From assembly GCF_005405485.1 (NCBI RefSeq), contig NZ_BJED01000016.1, positions 53,705 to 117,704 on the forward strand: a stretch of DNA of 64,000 nucleotides, read 5' to 3'. The stretch comes from Enterococcus hulanensis (GTDB lineage: Bacteria; Bacillota; Bacilli; Lactobacillales; Enterococcaceae). Of this stretch, positions 37,916 through 46,742 are shown one piece after another. The notes beneath the pieces are model-generated. The model saw only the letters and a list, made by a program, of their open reading frames with translations, was not told the origin of the DNA and searched no databases. Position 1 is the first letter of the stretch; the number at the start of each line of letters is the position of its first letter. The position numbers and the translations under genes were made by a program.

Positions 37916-39655
37916 GTGGATAAAAAGGCATTAAAGCGATTGATTGATGTAGCAGCGGGACGGGTACCGGCTGATTTAGTTTTAAAAAATGCGCAGGTGA
38001 TCGATGTTTATCAAGCGGAGATCATGCAAGGGGATGTAGCGATTGTTGATGGAAGGATCGCTGGGATCAACGGAGCGTATGAAGGGAAAGAAACCGTCGA
38101 CTTAAAGGGAAAATTTGTGGCGCCGGGCTTTATTGATCCGCATATCCATGTGGAGTCCTCTTATGTGACACCGGAGGAATTTGGCCGACTGTTAGTGCCT
38201 CATGGAACGACGACCGTGTTGGCTGATCCCCACGAAATTGTTAATGTCTTAGGATTGCAGGGATTGGATTATATGGTGGAGGCGGCGAAGGAAACGGCGC
38301 TGGATATTCGCTATATGATGCCTTCTTGTGTACCGGCGACGAACATGGAGAATGCTGGTGCGGTAGTAGAGGCGGCGGACATGATTCCAGCCTTCGAAAA
38401 AAATCAGGTGGATGGTTTGGCGGAGTTCATGAATTTCCCCGGCGTGATTAATGCCCAAGACGAGGTGTTGGATAAGCTGTTGGCCGCAAAGGAACGCGGC
38501 TTGCGGATTGATGGTCATTCGCCAATGGTTTTCAATGAAGAATTAAACGCTTATGCCGCTGCTGGGATCGCCAACGATCATGAATGTTCAACCGTTCAGG
38601 AATTGAAGGATCGGATCGCTCGCGGCATGTACGTCTTTTTACGTGAAGGCTCGGTAACTCAGAACCTGCGGACGTTGTTAAAAGGTGTGACGGATAACAA
38701 CTACCAGCGTTGTGTGTTATCAGCGGATGACTTGCAGGCGAAAACAATGCTGGAAAAAGGACATTTGGACAACAGCATTCGGATCTGTATTGAAGAAGGG
38801 GTTTCTCCGATTCGAGCGATTCAAATGGCGACGATTAATGCAGCTCAGTGCTGCCAATTAACTGATCGCGGGGCAATCGTTCCCGGCTTGAGAGCCGATT
38901 TGGTGATTTTTTCTGATTTAGCACAAGTGGAGATCGAAGCGACGTATATTGCTGGCGAATTGATCGCTGAAAATGGAAAGTATCTTCCAGCAATCAAACG
39001 AATTTCGACCGAAAGTGTTCAATCGAGTGTCCATATCGACAACTTCCGCAAAGAGCAGTTAGCACTGAACTTAACCAGCAGTAAAGCTCGTGCGATCGAA
39101 GTCATTCCGCAGGAGGCTTTGACCAATGAAGCGATCGTTTCTGTTCAAAGAGATATTCAAGGCGGGTTTGTGTTTGATCCGCAGCAGGATGTCACCAAAA
39201 TCGCGGTTGTTGAGCGGCATCATAATACCGGTAATGTCTTTGCGGGATTGTTGAAGGATTATGGCTTGAAAAAAGGTGCGATCGGCTTATCGATCGCCCA
39301 TGATTCCCATAACTTGATCGTTACAGGAACGAATGACGAGGATATGGCTGCCGCCGTACACGCATTGAAGGAACAAGAAGGCGGCGTGGTATTGATCGAA
39401 TCAGGAGAAGTTATCGGCAGTATGGCTTTGCCGATCGCGGGATTGATGAGCGATCTTTCAGGCGAAGAGGTCGCAGCCCAAGAAGCGGAGATCAATCGTT
39501 TGGCCCATGAAGTGTTAGGTGTGTCGGAAAAAGTTGATCCGATCATGACACTAGGCTTCATGTCTTTAGCCGTCATTCCTAATTTGAAGATCACCGACAT
39601 TGGCTTGGTGGATGTAACGAAGTTTGAAGTCGTGCCCGTATCTGTCGAAGAATAA
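37916..39655 (+). CDS. ade: Adenine deaminase
   Basis: A 579-residue amidohydrolase that converts adenine to hypoxanthine. Metal ligands lie in DPHIHVESS (about residue 70), with GTTTVLADPHEIVNV, HSPMVFNEELNAYAAAGIANDHE and the C-terminal IGLSIAHDSHNLIVTG that are specific to bacterial Ade. The start is GTG 37916 behind GGGGAGAAGGCA. Length is full. It is monocistronic with a strong terminator. It is known to use Mn or Fe. Confidence 0.95.
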   Translation: MDKKALKRLIDVAAGRVPADLVLKNAQVIDVYQAEIMQGDVAIVDGRIAGINGAYEGKETVDLKGKFVAPGFIDPHIHVESSYVTPEEFGRLLVPHGTTTVLADPHEIVNVLGLQGLDYMVEAAKETALDIRYMMPSCVPATNMENAGAVVEAADMIPAFEKNQVDGLAEFMNFPGVINAQDEVLDKLLAAKERGLRIDGHSPMVFNEELNAYAAAGIANDHECSTVQELKDRIARGMYVFLREGSVTQNLRTLLKGVTDNNYQRCVLSADDLQAKTMLEKGHLDNSIRICIEEGVSPIRAIQMATINAAQCCQLTDRGAIVPGLRADLVIFSDLAQVEIEATYIAGELIAENGKYLPAIKRISTESVQSSVHIDNFRKEQLALNLTSSKARAIEVIPQEALTNEAIVSVQRDIQGGFVFDPQQDVTKIAVVERHHNTGNVFAGLLKDYGLKKGAIGLSIAHDSHNLIVTGTNDEDMAAAVHALKEQEGGVVLIESGEVIGSMALPIAGLMSDLSGEEVAAQEAEINRLAHEVLGVSEKVDPIMTLGFMSLAVIPNLKITDIGLVDVTKFEVVPVSVEE

Positions 39656-39661
39656 AAAAAT

Positions 39662-39709
39662 TAGGTGAAAGATCTCGAAAAAGATCTTTCACCTAGTTTA
39701 TTTTTTTGT
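39662..39709. terminator. Bidirectional terminator, ade and small membrane gene
   Basis: A 14-bp stem, TAGGTGAAAGATCT with its complement, between A and T runs. Confidence 0.92.
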
Positions 39710-39955
39710 TCTGAAAATAGCCGGCAGAAAAATGAAGAAGGAAAGAATCAGCACACAAGCACCGACCGTCAAGAGTAACTTTGGCAAGCCCAGCTGTGAA
39801 GCGCTGGCAAAATTACCGAAGATATTTGATAAAATGATCGCCAAACTAACCAGCATCGTCGCGATAATTGCTTTGCCGCGTTCGCCCCGTTTCTCAAAAT
39901 AATTAACAACAGAATAAAGCCCCCAACCCAACAAAATAACAGTAAATGTATCCAT
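39698..39955 (-). CDS. Small three-helix membrane protein
   Basis: An 85-residue protein with three hydrophobic segments (TVILLGWGLYSVVNYF, AIIATMLVSLAIILSNIF, LLLTVGACVLILSFFIFLPAIF) and a basic end. No family is recognised. AAAGGGAG lies before the ATG. It is convergent with ade and upstream of the Na/Pi transporter on the same strand. Confidence 0.78.
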   Translation of the reverse strand: MDTFTVILLGWGLYSVVNYFEKRGERGKAIIATMLVSLAIILSNIFGNFASASQLGLPKLLLTVGACVLILSFFIFLPAIFRTKK

Positions 39956-40070
39956 TTTTTACAACTCCCTTTCTTTGATACATTTATCTTACCAAGGAAG
40001 CTGATAGGAAAATACTTACGAAAAAGGCTGTAAGCTTACGATTGTGAAAGGTGGAGGAATAAAATGATAC

Positions 40071-40097
40071 AAAAAAAGGAGTGGATTTCTCCACTCC
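40071..40097 (-). terminator. Terminator of the Na/Pi transporter gene
   Basis: Minus strand GGAGTGGA/TCCACTCC hairpin with a run of seven T residues. Confidence 0.92.
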
Positions 40098-40111
40098 GAA
40101 AAGATTAACTT

Positions 40112-41878
40112 TTAGTCCAAAGCCTCGCCGGCCTCACCGATTGTCTCATCGGCTGCTTCTTCGGTTTCTTCATAATGGAAGTTGGACGTATCGTATTTAA
40201 AGTTGTATTTATTTCCTAAGAAATACTTGGCGATATGCAAGGTACGATCGCTGGAGCGTTCAAGGTTCGAACTGATATCGATCAAAAGCACACCGTCAGC
40301 GGCGCGGCCTTCGCCATTTGTCATGAGCTTGATGTATTTCTTACGCAATAATTCTACTAATTGATTGATTTCTTCTTCGCGGTCCAACATCTTTTGGGCA
40401 AGTTCGACATCGTCGTTTTCCAAAACTTGCAGCGCATCGCGAATATTTTTTGATACCTTATCGAAAAGAAGTTCAAGATCCTCATCATGAAGCAGGAAGG
40501 TTTGACGGCTGCTCGTTGATTTGGTCTTGTTTCGTTTGTCTTTGGCACGTTGTTTTTCTTCCAGAGCAATCGATTCTTCCACATAGCGAATGATGTTGAT
40601 GGAGTGGTCGCCAATACGTTCAAAGTCTTTAGTGAACTCCAGCAGCATGGCTTGTTCCTGACTTTCTAACGGTGACAATCCACTGACGGAGATTTTTACG
40701 AGATACTCTGTTAATTCGATATCACATTGATTGATGGCATCTTCATATTGTAAGACATCATCACGCCATTCTTCTTTTGTGTCATTATAGTATTTTCGGG
40801 CAGAGTTTAGCGAAGAAAGGACGTAATTCCCCATCTGAACCACTTCGCCCTTTGCTTGCTCGATCGCCATAACCGAAGAGGTATGGATGATTGGTTCGCT
40901 CAAGGTGACTGCTCGAATATTCAAATTCTTCTCGCTGCCTGGAACGATCTTCTTCACCAGCATTTCGATCTGCGGAATGAACCAGAACTGGATTGCCAGA
41001 TTGGACAGGTTAAACAATCCGTGGGCAAAGGCCAGCTGCATGGCTGGATTCAAGCCTAACGAAGCTGCGAAAAAGGTGACGACTTTGGTAAAAGGTGCTA
41101 AGAGAATCGTAAAGATCAGGGCACCTACCAGATTGAAGATCACGTGAGAGGCTGCGGTCCGTTTTGCGGCCACACTAGCCCCTAAACAAGCGATGATCGC
41201 CGTGATGGTCGTTCCAATGTTATCACCGAAAAGAATCGGCAGAGCGGCACCCAGCGTCACGCTGCCTTGCATATAAAGCTGCTGTAAAATACCGATGGTC
41301 GCACTGGAGCTTTGCAGGACCATCGTTAATAACGTCCCGATACCAACACCTAATACAGGGTGATGAGAGACACTGATCATTAACTCATTAAACTGCGGCA
41401 GGTCTTTTAAGGGGTCCATTGCGGCTCCCATTAGTTTCAAGCCGTAAAAGAGCGCACCGAACCCAAAGAGGATCTGTCCGATCGATTGTAAAGAGGTTCG
41501 TTTCGAAAAGAAGAGTAAAATCGCACCGGCACCGATGATCGGCAGGGCGTACTCGCTCAAATTAAACCCGATGATGAAAGCGGTCACAGTGGTCCCCACG
41601 TTGGCTCCCATGATAACCCCGATCGCTTGTCTTAAAGTCATGAAGCCGGCACTAACTAAGCCCACCGCTAATACGGTAGTGCCCGAGCTGCTTTGGATTA
41701 AACCGGTCACGATGATTCCGGCTAAAACGGCGCGAAAAGGTGTTGATGTAAATCGATTCAAAATTTCTCTTAATCGGTTTCCGGCAGCCTTTTGCAAACC
41801 GTCCCCTAAATATTTGATCCCGAAAAGGAAAATTCCTAAACCACCTAAGAAACTGAAAAGCATTTCTTGATAAGACAT
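40112..41878 (-). CDS. Na+/phosphate cotransporter with PhoU-like domain
   Basis: A 588-residue membrane protein of the NptA/YjbB family. Two inverted Na_Pi_cotrans repeats carry the QSSS motif (GLIQSSSGTTVLAVGLVSAG and MVLQSSSATIGILQQLYMQG). A cytosolic helical PhoU-like domain covers about residues 350-560, and the tail is acidic. It imports phosphate with sodium. GGAGGACGCATT precedes ATG 41878. It is a single gene and no pst genes are near. Confidence 0.93.
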   Translation of the reverse strand: MSYQEMLFSFLGGLGIFLFGIKYLGDGLQKAAGNRLREILNRFTSTPFRAVLAGIIVTGLIQSSSGTTVLAVGLVSAGFMTLRQAIGVIMGANVGTTVTAFIIGFNLSEYALPIIGAGAILLFFSKRTSLQSIGQILFGFGALFYGLKLMGAAMDPLKDLPQFNELMISVSHHPVLGVGIGTLLTMVLQSSSATIGILQQLYMQGSVTLGAALPILFGDNIGTTITAIIACLGASVAAKRTAASHVIFNLVGALIFTILLAPFTKVVTFFAASLGLNPAMQLAFAHGLFNLSNLAIQFWFIPQIEMLVKKIVPGSEKNLNIRAVTLSEPIIHTSSVMAIEQAKGEVVQMGNYVLSSLNSARKYYNDTKEEWRDDVLQYEDAINQCDIELTEYLVKISVSGLSPLESQEQAMLLEFTKDFERIGDHSINIIRYVEESIALEEKQRAKDKRNKTKSTSSRQTFLLHDEDLELLFDKVSKNIRDALQVLENDDVELAQKMLDREEEINQLVELLRKKYIKLMTNGEGRAADGVLLIDISSNLERSSDRTLHIAKYFLGNKYNFKYDTSNFHYEETEEAADETIGEAGEALD

Positions 41879-42047
41879 AATGCGTCCTCCGCTAATTTTT
41901 TTTGCATGCTACTACCAAAATAATAGATTCACAAGTAAAAAGAAAGTCTTTTATTTAAAAAAGCCCTATTTTTTTTGAAATAACCGCATTATTTTGCATT
42001 GATCCGCAAAAAACGCAGAAATCGCTCGTTAAATGGATGGAATTCTT

Positions 42048-42076
42048 TTGTGTTTTTTAGCGCTTTCAGCTACTCT
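42048..42076 (+). promoter_or_regulatory. Promoter region of gadB with cre-like site
   Basis: TTGTGT (42048-42053), 17 bp and TACTCT (42071-42076). On the minus strand TGAAAGCGCTAAAA (42068-42055) matches cre in 13 of 14 positions and lies within the spacer, so carbon repression of glutamate decarboxylase is likely. Confidence 0.55.
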
Positions 42077-42148
42077 TAAAGTAGTAGGAAAATTTTTTTT
42101 CAATCGGATAAACAGGGCCACTTTTTTTAATTAGAGGAGATGTGTCAG

Positions 42149-43549
42149 ATGCTTTATGGAAAGAAAGATCGACGTGAGGCGAGTTATTTGGAACCGATTT
42201 TTGGTTCAAGGAATGAAGATGAGGTATTGCCGTCTTATCATTTAGGGGAAAAATCGATCGAACCGCGGATTGCTTACCAAATGATTAAAGATGATTTATT
42301 AGATGAAGGAAATTCTCGTTTGAATTTAGCGACCTTTTGTCAGACATTTATGGAGCCTGAGGCGGTCAAGCTGATGAGTGAGACGCTTGATAAAAATATG
42401 ATCGATAAATCAGAGTACCCGCGGACTGCCGAGATGGAAAATCGCTGTGTGAACATGATCGCGGATCTGTGGAATGCGCGTGGTCCGGAAAAATATATCG
42501 GAACATCAACGATCGGCTCCTCTGAAGCGTGTATGCTGGGCGGAATGGCGTTGAAGTTTGCTTGGCGCAAGCGGGCTGAGAAGTTAGGCGTAGATATTCA
42601 GGCCAAGAAACCAAATTTGATCATCTCTTCGGGCTATCAGGTCTGCTGGGAGAAATTTTGTGTCTATTGGGACATTGAGCTGCGTGAGATTCCGATGTCG
42701 GCGGATCACTTGTCCTTAGATGTGGAAAAGGCGCTGGAAGCGGTAGATGAATATACGATCGGGATCGTTGGGATCTTGGGGATCACTTACACCGGTCAAT
42801 ATGACGATATTAAAAAATTAGATCAACTAGTAGACGCGTATAATCAACAGACAGAACACAAGGTCTATATCCATGTGGATGCGGCGTCGGGTGGCTTGTA
42901 CGCGCCCTTTGTTGAACCGGAGCTGGAATGGGATTTCCAATTGAAAAATGTGATCTCCATCAATACTTCCGGGCATAAATATGGTTTAGTTTATCCCGGT
43001 GTCGGCTGGGTCGTGTGGCGGGATGAAAAATATTTGCCGGAGGAGTTAATCTTTAAGGTCAGCTATCTTGGCGGCGAGATGCCGACGATGGCGATCAATT
43101 TCTCCCATAGTGCTTCTCAGATGATCGGTCAGTATTATAATTTCGTACGTTTTGGCTTCGAGGGCTATCAAAGTATCCACCAACGGACCCACGATGTAGC
43201 GGTCTATTTGGCAAAAGAGCTGGAGCGTTCACGTCATTTTGAGATCATCAATGATGGCACACAGCTGCCATTAGTCTGCTATAAATTGTCAGAGGATAGC
43301 GAACGGCAATGGACGCTGTATGATCTGTCGGATCGGTTATTGATGAAGGGCTGGCAGGTTCCTTCTTATCCGCTGCCGAAAAATCTGGAGCATCAGGTGA
43401 TCCAGCGGATCGTGGTGCGGAGTGATTTCGGTATGAACATGGCGCATGATTTTATCGAGGATTTGAAGGCGGCGATCAAGGAGCTGGAGAAGAGTCACTT
43501 GGTTTTTCACGAGGATACAGAAATAAAAAATTATGGCTTCACTCATTAA
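42149..43549 (+). CDS. gadB: Glutamate decarboxylase
   Basis: A 466-residue PLP enzyme that converts glutamate to GABA and consumes a proton, an acid-resistance function. Lys277 in TSGHKYGL binds PLP; HVDAASGG, STIGSSEACMLGG and the C-terminal pH-sensing tail ending KNYGFTH are present, the last matching the active-site plug region of GadB. ATG 42149 follows AGAGGAGA at eight bases; ATG 42140 is too near. Usually gadC, the glutamate/GABA antiporter, is linked. Here it is not in view; a DsrE-like gene follows instead. Confidence 0.95.
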   Translation: MLYGKKDRREASYLEPIFGSRNEDEVLPSYHLGEKSIEPRIAYQMIKDDLLDEGNSRLNLATFCQTFMEPEAVKLMSETLDKNMIDKSEYPRTAEMENRCVNMIADLWNARGPEKYIGTSTIGSSEACMLGGMALKFAWRKRAEKLGVDIQAKKPNLIISSGYQVCWEKFCVYWDIELREIPMSADHLSLDVEKALEAVDEYTIGIVGILGITYTGQYDDIKKLDQLVDAYNQQTEHKVYIHVDAASGGLYAPFVEPELEWDFQLKNVISINTSGHKYGLVYPGVGWVVWRDEKYLPEELIFKVSYLGGEMPTMAINFSHSASQMIGQYYNFVRFGFEGYQSIHQRTHDVAVYLAKELERSRHFEIINDGTQLPLVCYKLSEDSERQWTLYDLSDRLLMKGWQVPSYPLPKNLEHQVIQRIVVRSDFGMNMAHDFIEDLKAAIKELEKSHLVFHEDTEIKNYGFTH

Positions 43550-43581
43550 ATAGAAATTATAGAATTAGGGAGGCGTTTTAA

Positions 43582-43899
43582 ATGAAAGTTGTTTTTCATG
43601 TCGATGAGTTGGGAATGATCAGAGAGGCCCGTCATAATATTGAGCATATCTTGTTGTCAGAGCCTAAAGCAGACATTGTGCTATTGATGAATGGCGAGGC
43701 GATCCAAGGCTATTTGCTGCCGCGGGTGATCAAATTTATGAAGGAGTACCCTCATATCACCTATCAGGCTTGTCATCATTCCATGCGGAACTTCCACGTC
43801 CGCTCGAAGCAGATGCATGAGCAGGTTGAGATCATCGAATCCGGCGTGATCGGTCTCGTTGATTTGCAGGAGCAGGGGTACTCGTATATTAAATGCTAG
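43582..43899 (+). CDS. DsrE/DsrF-like small protein
   Basis: A 105-residue protein with a DsrE-like alpha/beta fold: KVVFHVDELGMIREARHNIEHIL, the strand IVLLMNGEAIQGYL, and YQACHHSMRNFHV with a Cys in the position often active in DsrE proteins. GGGAGGCG lies before the ATG, 32 bases after gadB, with no terminator between, so it is probably co-transcribed. The role is unknown. Related proteins move sulfur or act in redox stress. Confidence 0.82.
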   Translation: MKVVFHVDELGMIREARHNIEHILLSEPKADIVLLMNGEAIQGYLLPRVIKFMKEYPHITYQACHHSMRNFHVRSKQMHEQVEIIESGVIGLVDLQEQGYSYIKC

Positions 43900-43914
43900 A
43901 AAACTGAGCTGGAG

Positions 43915-43949
43915 AATAAGTCTTTCATTCATGAAGGGCTTATTTTTTT
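43915..43949 (+). terminator. Terminator of the gadB unit
   Basis: AATAAG-CTTTC pairs with GAAGG-CTTATT, allowing a G-T pair, and runs into T residues. Confidence 0.82.
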
Positions 43950-44064
43950 GTCATGAAAAATGACTTTCGCAGGGGGAGCCAGCTATGCTTTAATAGGGAA
44001 GCGCCTTTTCATTCAGTTCATTTTTGCATTTTTAATTTGAAAAAGTTGCCATTTTAAGTAAAGG

Positions 44065-44092
44065 GCTTACATTGTATAGTTTTGTTGTAAGC
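44065..44092 (+). promoter_or_regulatory. Inverted repeat upstream of the PRD regulator
   Basis: GCTTACA (44065-44071) and TGTAAGC (44086-44092) form perfect seven-bp arms 14 bp apart, ending just before the ribosome binding site. A regulator operator or a leader hairpin is possible. Confidence 0.5.
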
Positions 44093-44103
44093 GGGAGGTA
44101 GTT

Positions 44104-46029
44104 ATGAGACAAGAAAAAATTGTTGAATACTTATATGCAAAGAAGCAAGCGATTGCTCCCAAGGCATTAGCCGCTGCATTTCAAATATCGGAGCGAACGC
44201 TCGCAAATGATATCAAATGGTTAAAGGAGATCGGGACAGCAGCTGGCTTTGACGTTGAGCGCGTCCGTTCAGCCGGTTATCAGCTGAAGGTTCTTGATCA
44301 GGCCAAGTTTCAAAGCTACTTGGCGCAAACAAAGCGCCAGGAGCAGGTAGACAGCACAAGTCCGCAGGAACGGATCAAAAATATTGAGCTGCTGCTGCTG
44401 TTTCACGAGGAATACATCACGATGCAGCAGATCGCGGAGTGGCTGGATGTTAGTTTATCGACCGTTAAGGCGGACATCAAGCAGGTTGAGCAGTTTTGCG
44501 AAACTTACGAGCTGTCGCTTTTCAGCAAAGCTCACTACGGTCTGAAAATCATCGGGACCGAAAGTAAAAAGCGACGGGCGATCTTGTATTTGATCCGCAA
44601 CACCATCCACACACCGGTGCTGACGGAACGCTACAAGGAGTTCAACTTTGTTTTTGACGAAGCTGATTTGCGGCGCTTTTTACAAGAGCAGCTTCAGAAA
44701 AATCAACTGAAAATCAGCGACATCGTCTTTGAGAACATTGTTCAGCACATTCGCCTGTTAAGTTTTCGGATCATGCAGGACAACACCTTGAACAATGAAG
44801 AGGATGAGGAGCAGAAAATCGGCGATGATTATGATCGTTTGACCGAAGAACTGGTGGCCTATGTCGAAGCGACCTATCAGATCATATTTTCTAACGCGGA
44901 GAAGAATTATTTAGAAGAACAGCTGCGGGGAAAATTTGCGGTGTTAGATGATGCGGCCAGCAACCGGCAATTAAAGCAGGCGATCGATAAGGCATTAGAG
45001 CATGTCGATCGGCGCTATCACACGCATTTTCGCGAGGATCAAGATTTAGCCAACGCGTTATTGATGCATGTGGCTCCGCTGCAGCAGCGGCTCTATACCG
45101 GCCATCAATTGGAAAACCCCATCATTGATGACATCTACACACAATATGCCAATGTCTTTAATGTAGCGATGGGCTTTATTAATGAGCTGAATAAGGACTT
45201 GGACGCTGACATCAGCAAGGATGAGATCGGGTATGTCGCTATTTATTTCGCGGCGAGCTTGGAAAAGCAGTCCAATCAAGTCATCGACGATTATCAAAAG
45301 ATCGCGGTTATCTGTTCGACTGGCGGAGGAGCGGCGTATTTATTAAAAGTCACGCTGGAACGTCTTTTCAGCAACGCGGAGGTCGATACCTTTGCCTTAA
45401 ATGAAATCGATCAGATCGATTCAACCTATGATTTGATGATCTCGACAGTGCCACTGGCGCAGGACCAATTCGATATTCCGATTATTTACACAAAACCGAT
45501 TTTAAATCAGGCCGAGATCACCAAGATCGAAAAGGATCTGAATCTTTTAAGAGAATCGCAAAACAAAGTGTTCGATGTGCATCAATTCATTCTCAGCTTG
45601 TTTGATCCAGACTGGTTTCAAATCGATCCGCCAGCGCAGGATTACCTAGAGCTTTTAGAAAATGAAGGCGTTCGTTTAGAAGAGCAGGGATTGGTGGAGC
45701 AGGGCTTTAAACAAAGTGTCTTGGAACGGGAAAAGATGATCGATACGATCTATCAGCACGGCATTGCAGGGCCCCATCCGATGGAGCAGGCGGCAGTCAA
45801 GGAAGTCATCGATGTGATTCTGTTGAAAAAACCGCTGAGCTATCGTGAAAAACAGGTAAGAGTGATTTTTCTGATCAACATCAAGAAGGATCATTTGAAT
45901 CTGCATAAAGAAATCAGCCGCTTGATGATCAAAATGATGGACGATCCGACCCTAGACAATCAATTACAAAAAATCACAAATTTTCAAGACTTCATGTCTT
46001 ATATGAAAAGCTTAATGAAAGAAGGATAA
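44104..46029 (+). CDS. PRD-containing PTS regulator (LicR/ManR/MtlR type)
   Basis: A 641-residue transcriptional activator. Two N-terminal helix-turn-helix domains are seen (KALAAAFQISERTLANDIKWL, and ITMQQIAEWLDVSLSTVKADI), then two PRD domains (about residues 170-400, ending with NELNKDLDADISKDEIGYVAIYFA), an EIIB-like domain with Cys in VICSTGGGAAY, and an EIIA-like domain with His in GIAGPHPMEQA. Phosphorylation by the PTS sets its activity. It heads the operon to 51432 and probably controls it. GGGAGG precedes the ATG. Confidence 0.92.
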   Translation: MRQEKIVEYLYAKKQAIAPKALAAAFQISERTLANDIKWLKEIGTAAGFDVERVRSAGYQLKVLDQAKFQSYLAQTKRQEQVDSTSPQERIKNIELLLLFHEEYITMQQIAEWLDVSLSTVKADIKQVEQFCETYELSLFSKAHYGLKIIGTESKKRRAILYLIRNTIHTPVLTERYKEFNFVFDEADLRRFLQEQLQKNQLKISDIVFENIVQHIRLLSFRIMQDNTLNNEEDEEQKIGDDYDRLTEELVAYVEATYQIIFSNAEKNYLEEQLRGKFAVLDDAASNRQLKQAIDKALEHVDRRYHTHFREDQDLANALLMHVAPLQQRLYTGHQLENPIIDDIYTQYANVFNVAMGFINELNKDLDADISKDEIGYVAIYFAASLEKQSNQVIDDYQKIAVICSTGGGAAYLLKVTLERLFSNAEVDTFALNEIDQIDSTYDLMISTVPLAQDQFDIPIIYTKPILNQAEITKIEKDLNLLRESQNKVFDVHQFILSLFDPDWFQIDPPAQDYLELLENEGVRLEEQGLVEQGFKQSVLEREKMIDTIYQHGIAGPHPMEQAAVKEVIDVILLKKPLSYREKQVRVIFLINIKKDHLNLHKEISRLMIKMMDDPTLDNQLQKITNFQDFMSYMKSLMKEG

Positions 46030-46033
46030 AGCA

Positions 46034-46360
46034 ATGAACGATCAAGAAATGGATATTTTTAAAATTATTTCCGCAGCAGGAGATTCTCGGGGCTCTGCCT
46101 TTGAAGCACTGCGCTTAGCACGTAAAGGAAAATTTGCGGAAGCTGAAGCGAAAATGCTAGAGGCTAAAGAAAAAAGCATCGACGCCCACGACGTGCAGAC
46201 CAAATTAATCACCAGCGAGATCAACGGCGATAAAACAGAAACAAGCTTGTTGATGGTACATGCGCAGGATCACCTGATGACCAGCATCTTAGCTCGTGAT
46301 TTGATTGAAGAAATGATCGGTATGTTAAAGGAACAAAGCGAAACCAAGGCTTTGCAATAG
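46034..46360 (+). CDS. PTS EIIA, lactose/cellobiose family
   Basis: A 108-residue soluble trimeric phosphocarrier. The active-site His lies in LLMVHAQDHLMTS near residue 80, as in CelC and LacF. It starts four bases after the regulator stop, with AAGGATAAAGC as its site. It passes phosphate from HPr to the EIIB next to it. Confidence 0.92.
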   Translation: MNDQEMDIFKIISAAGDSRGSAFEALRLARKGKFAEAEAKMLEAKEKSIDAHDVQTKLITSEINGDKTETSLLMVHAQDHLMTSILARDLIEEMIGMLKEQSETKALQ

Positions 46361-46388
46361 GATAAAAAATTTTTAGGAGGATATCACT

Positions 46389-46727
46389 ATGAAAACATTA
46401 CTCGTTTGTGCCGGAGGCTTCTCAACTACCATGATGATGGAGTCCATGAAAAAAGTGGTCAAAGAATCAAAAAGCTTGGAGGAAAAGGATTATCCGATGG
46501 AAGCGATCGGTGTCGATAAATTGGAACGCTATATCGATGATTATGATGTAATTTTAGTCGGCCCGCAATTAAGCCACAAATACGATTTCATCAAAGGCGA
46601 AGCTGATAAAGTCGACAAACCGACTGTCTTATTAACCTCTGATATTTACGGTTCAATGGATGGCGCGACAGTTATGAAGCAAGCTTTGGTGGCTTATCGT
46701 AAAAATCAAGCACAGAAAACCCAATAG
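46389..46727 (+). CDS. PTS EIIB, lactose/cellobiose family
   Basis: A 112-residue phosphocarrier. Cys7 in TLLVCAGGFSTTMMM is the phosphorylated residue; the FSTTMMM loop replaces the more common GMSTSLLV. TTTAGGAGG precedes the ATG. It works with EIIA (46034) and EIIC (46743). Confidence 0.9.
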   Translation: MKTLLVCAGGFSTTMMMESMKKVVKESKSLEEKDYPMEAIGVDKLERYIDDYDVILVGPQLSHKYDFIKGEADKVDKPTVLLTSDIYGSMDGATVMKQALVAYRKNQAQKTQ

Positions 46728-46742
46728 TTAGGAGAGAAAAAA

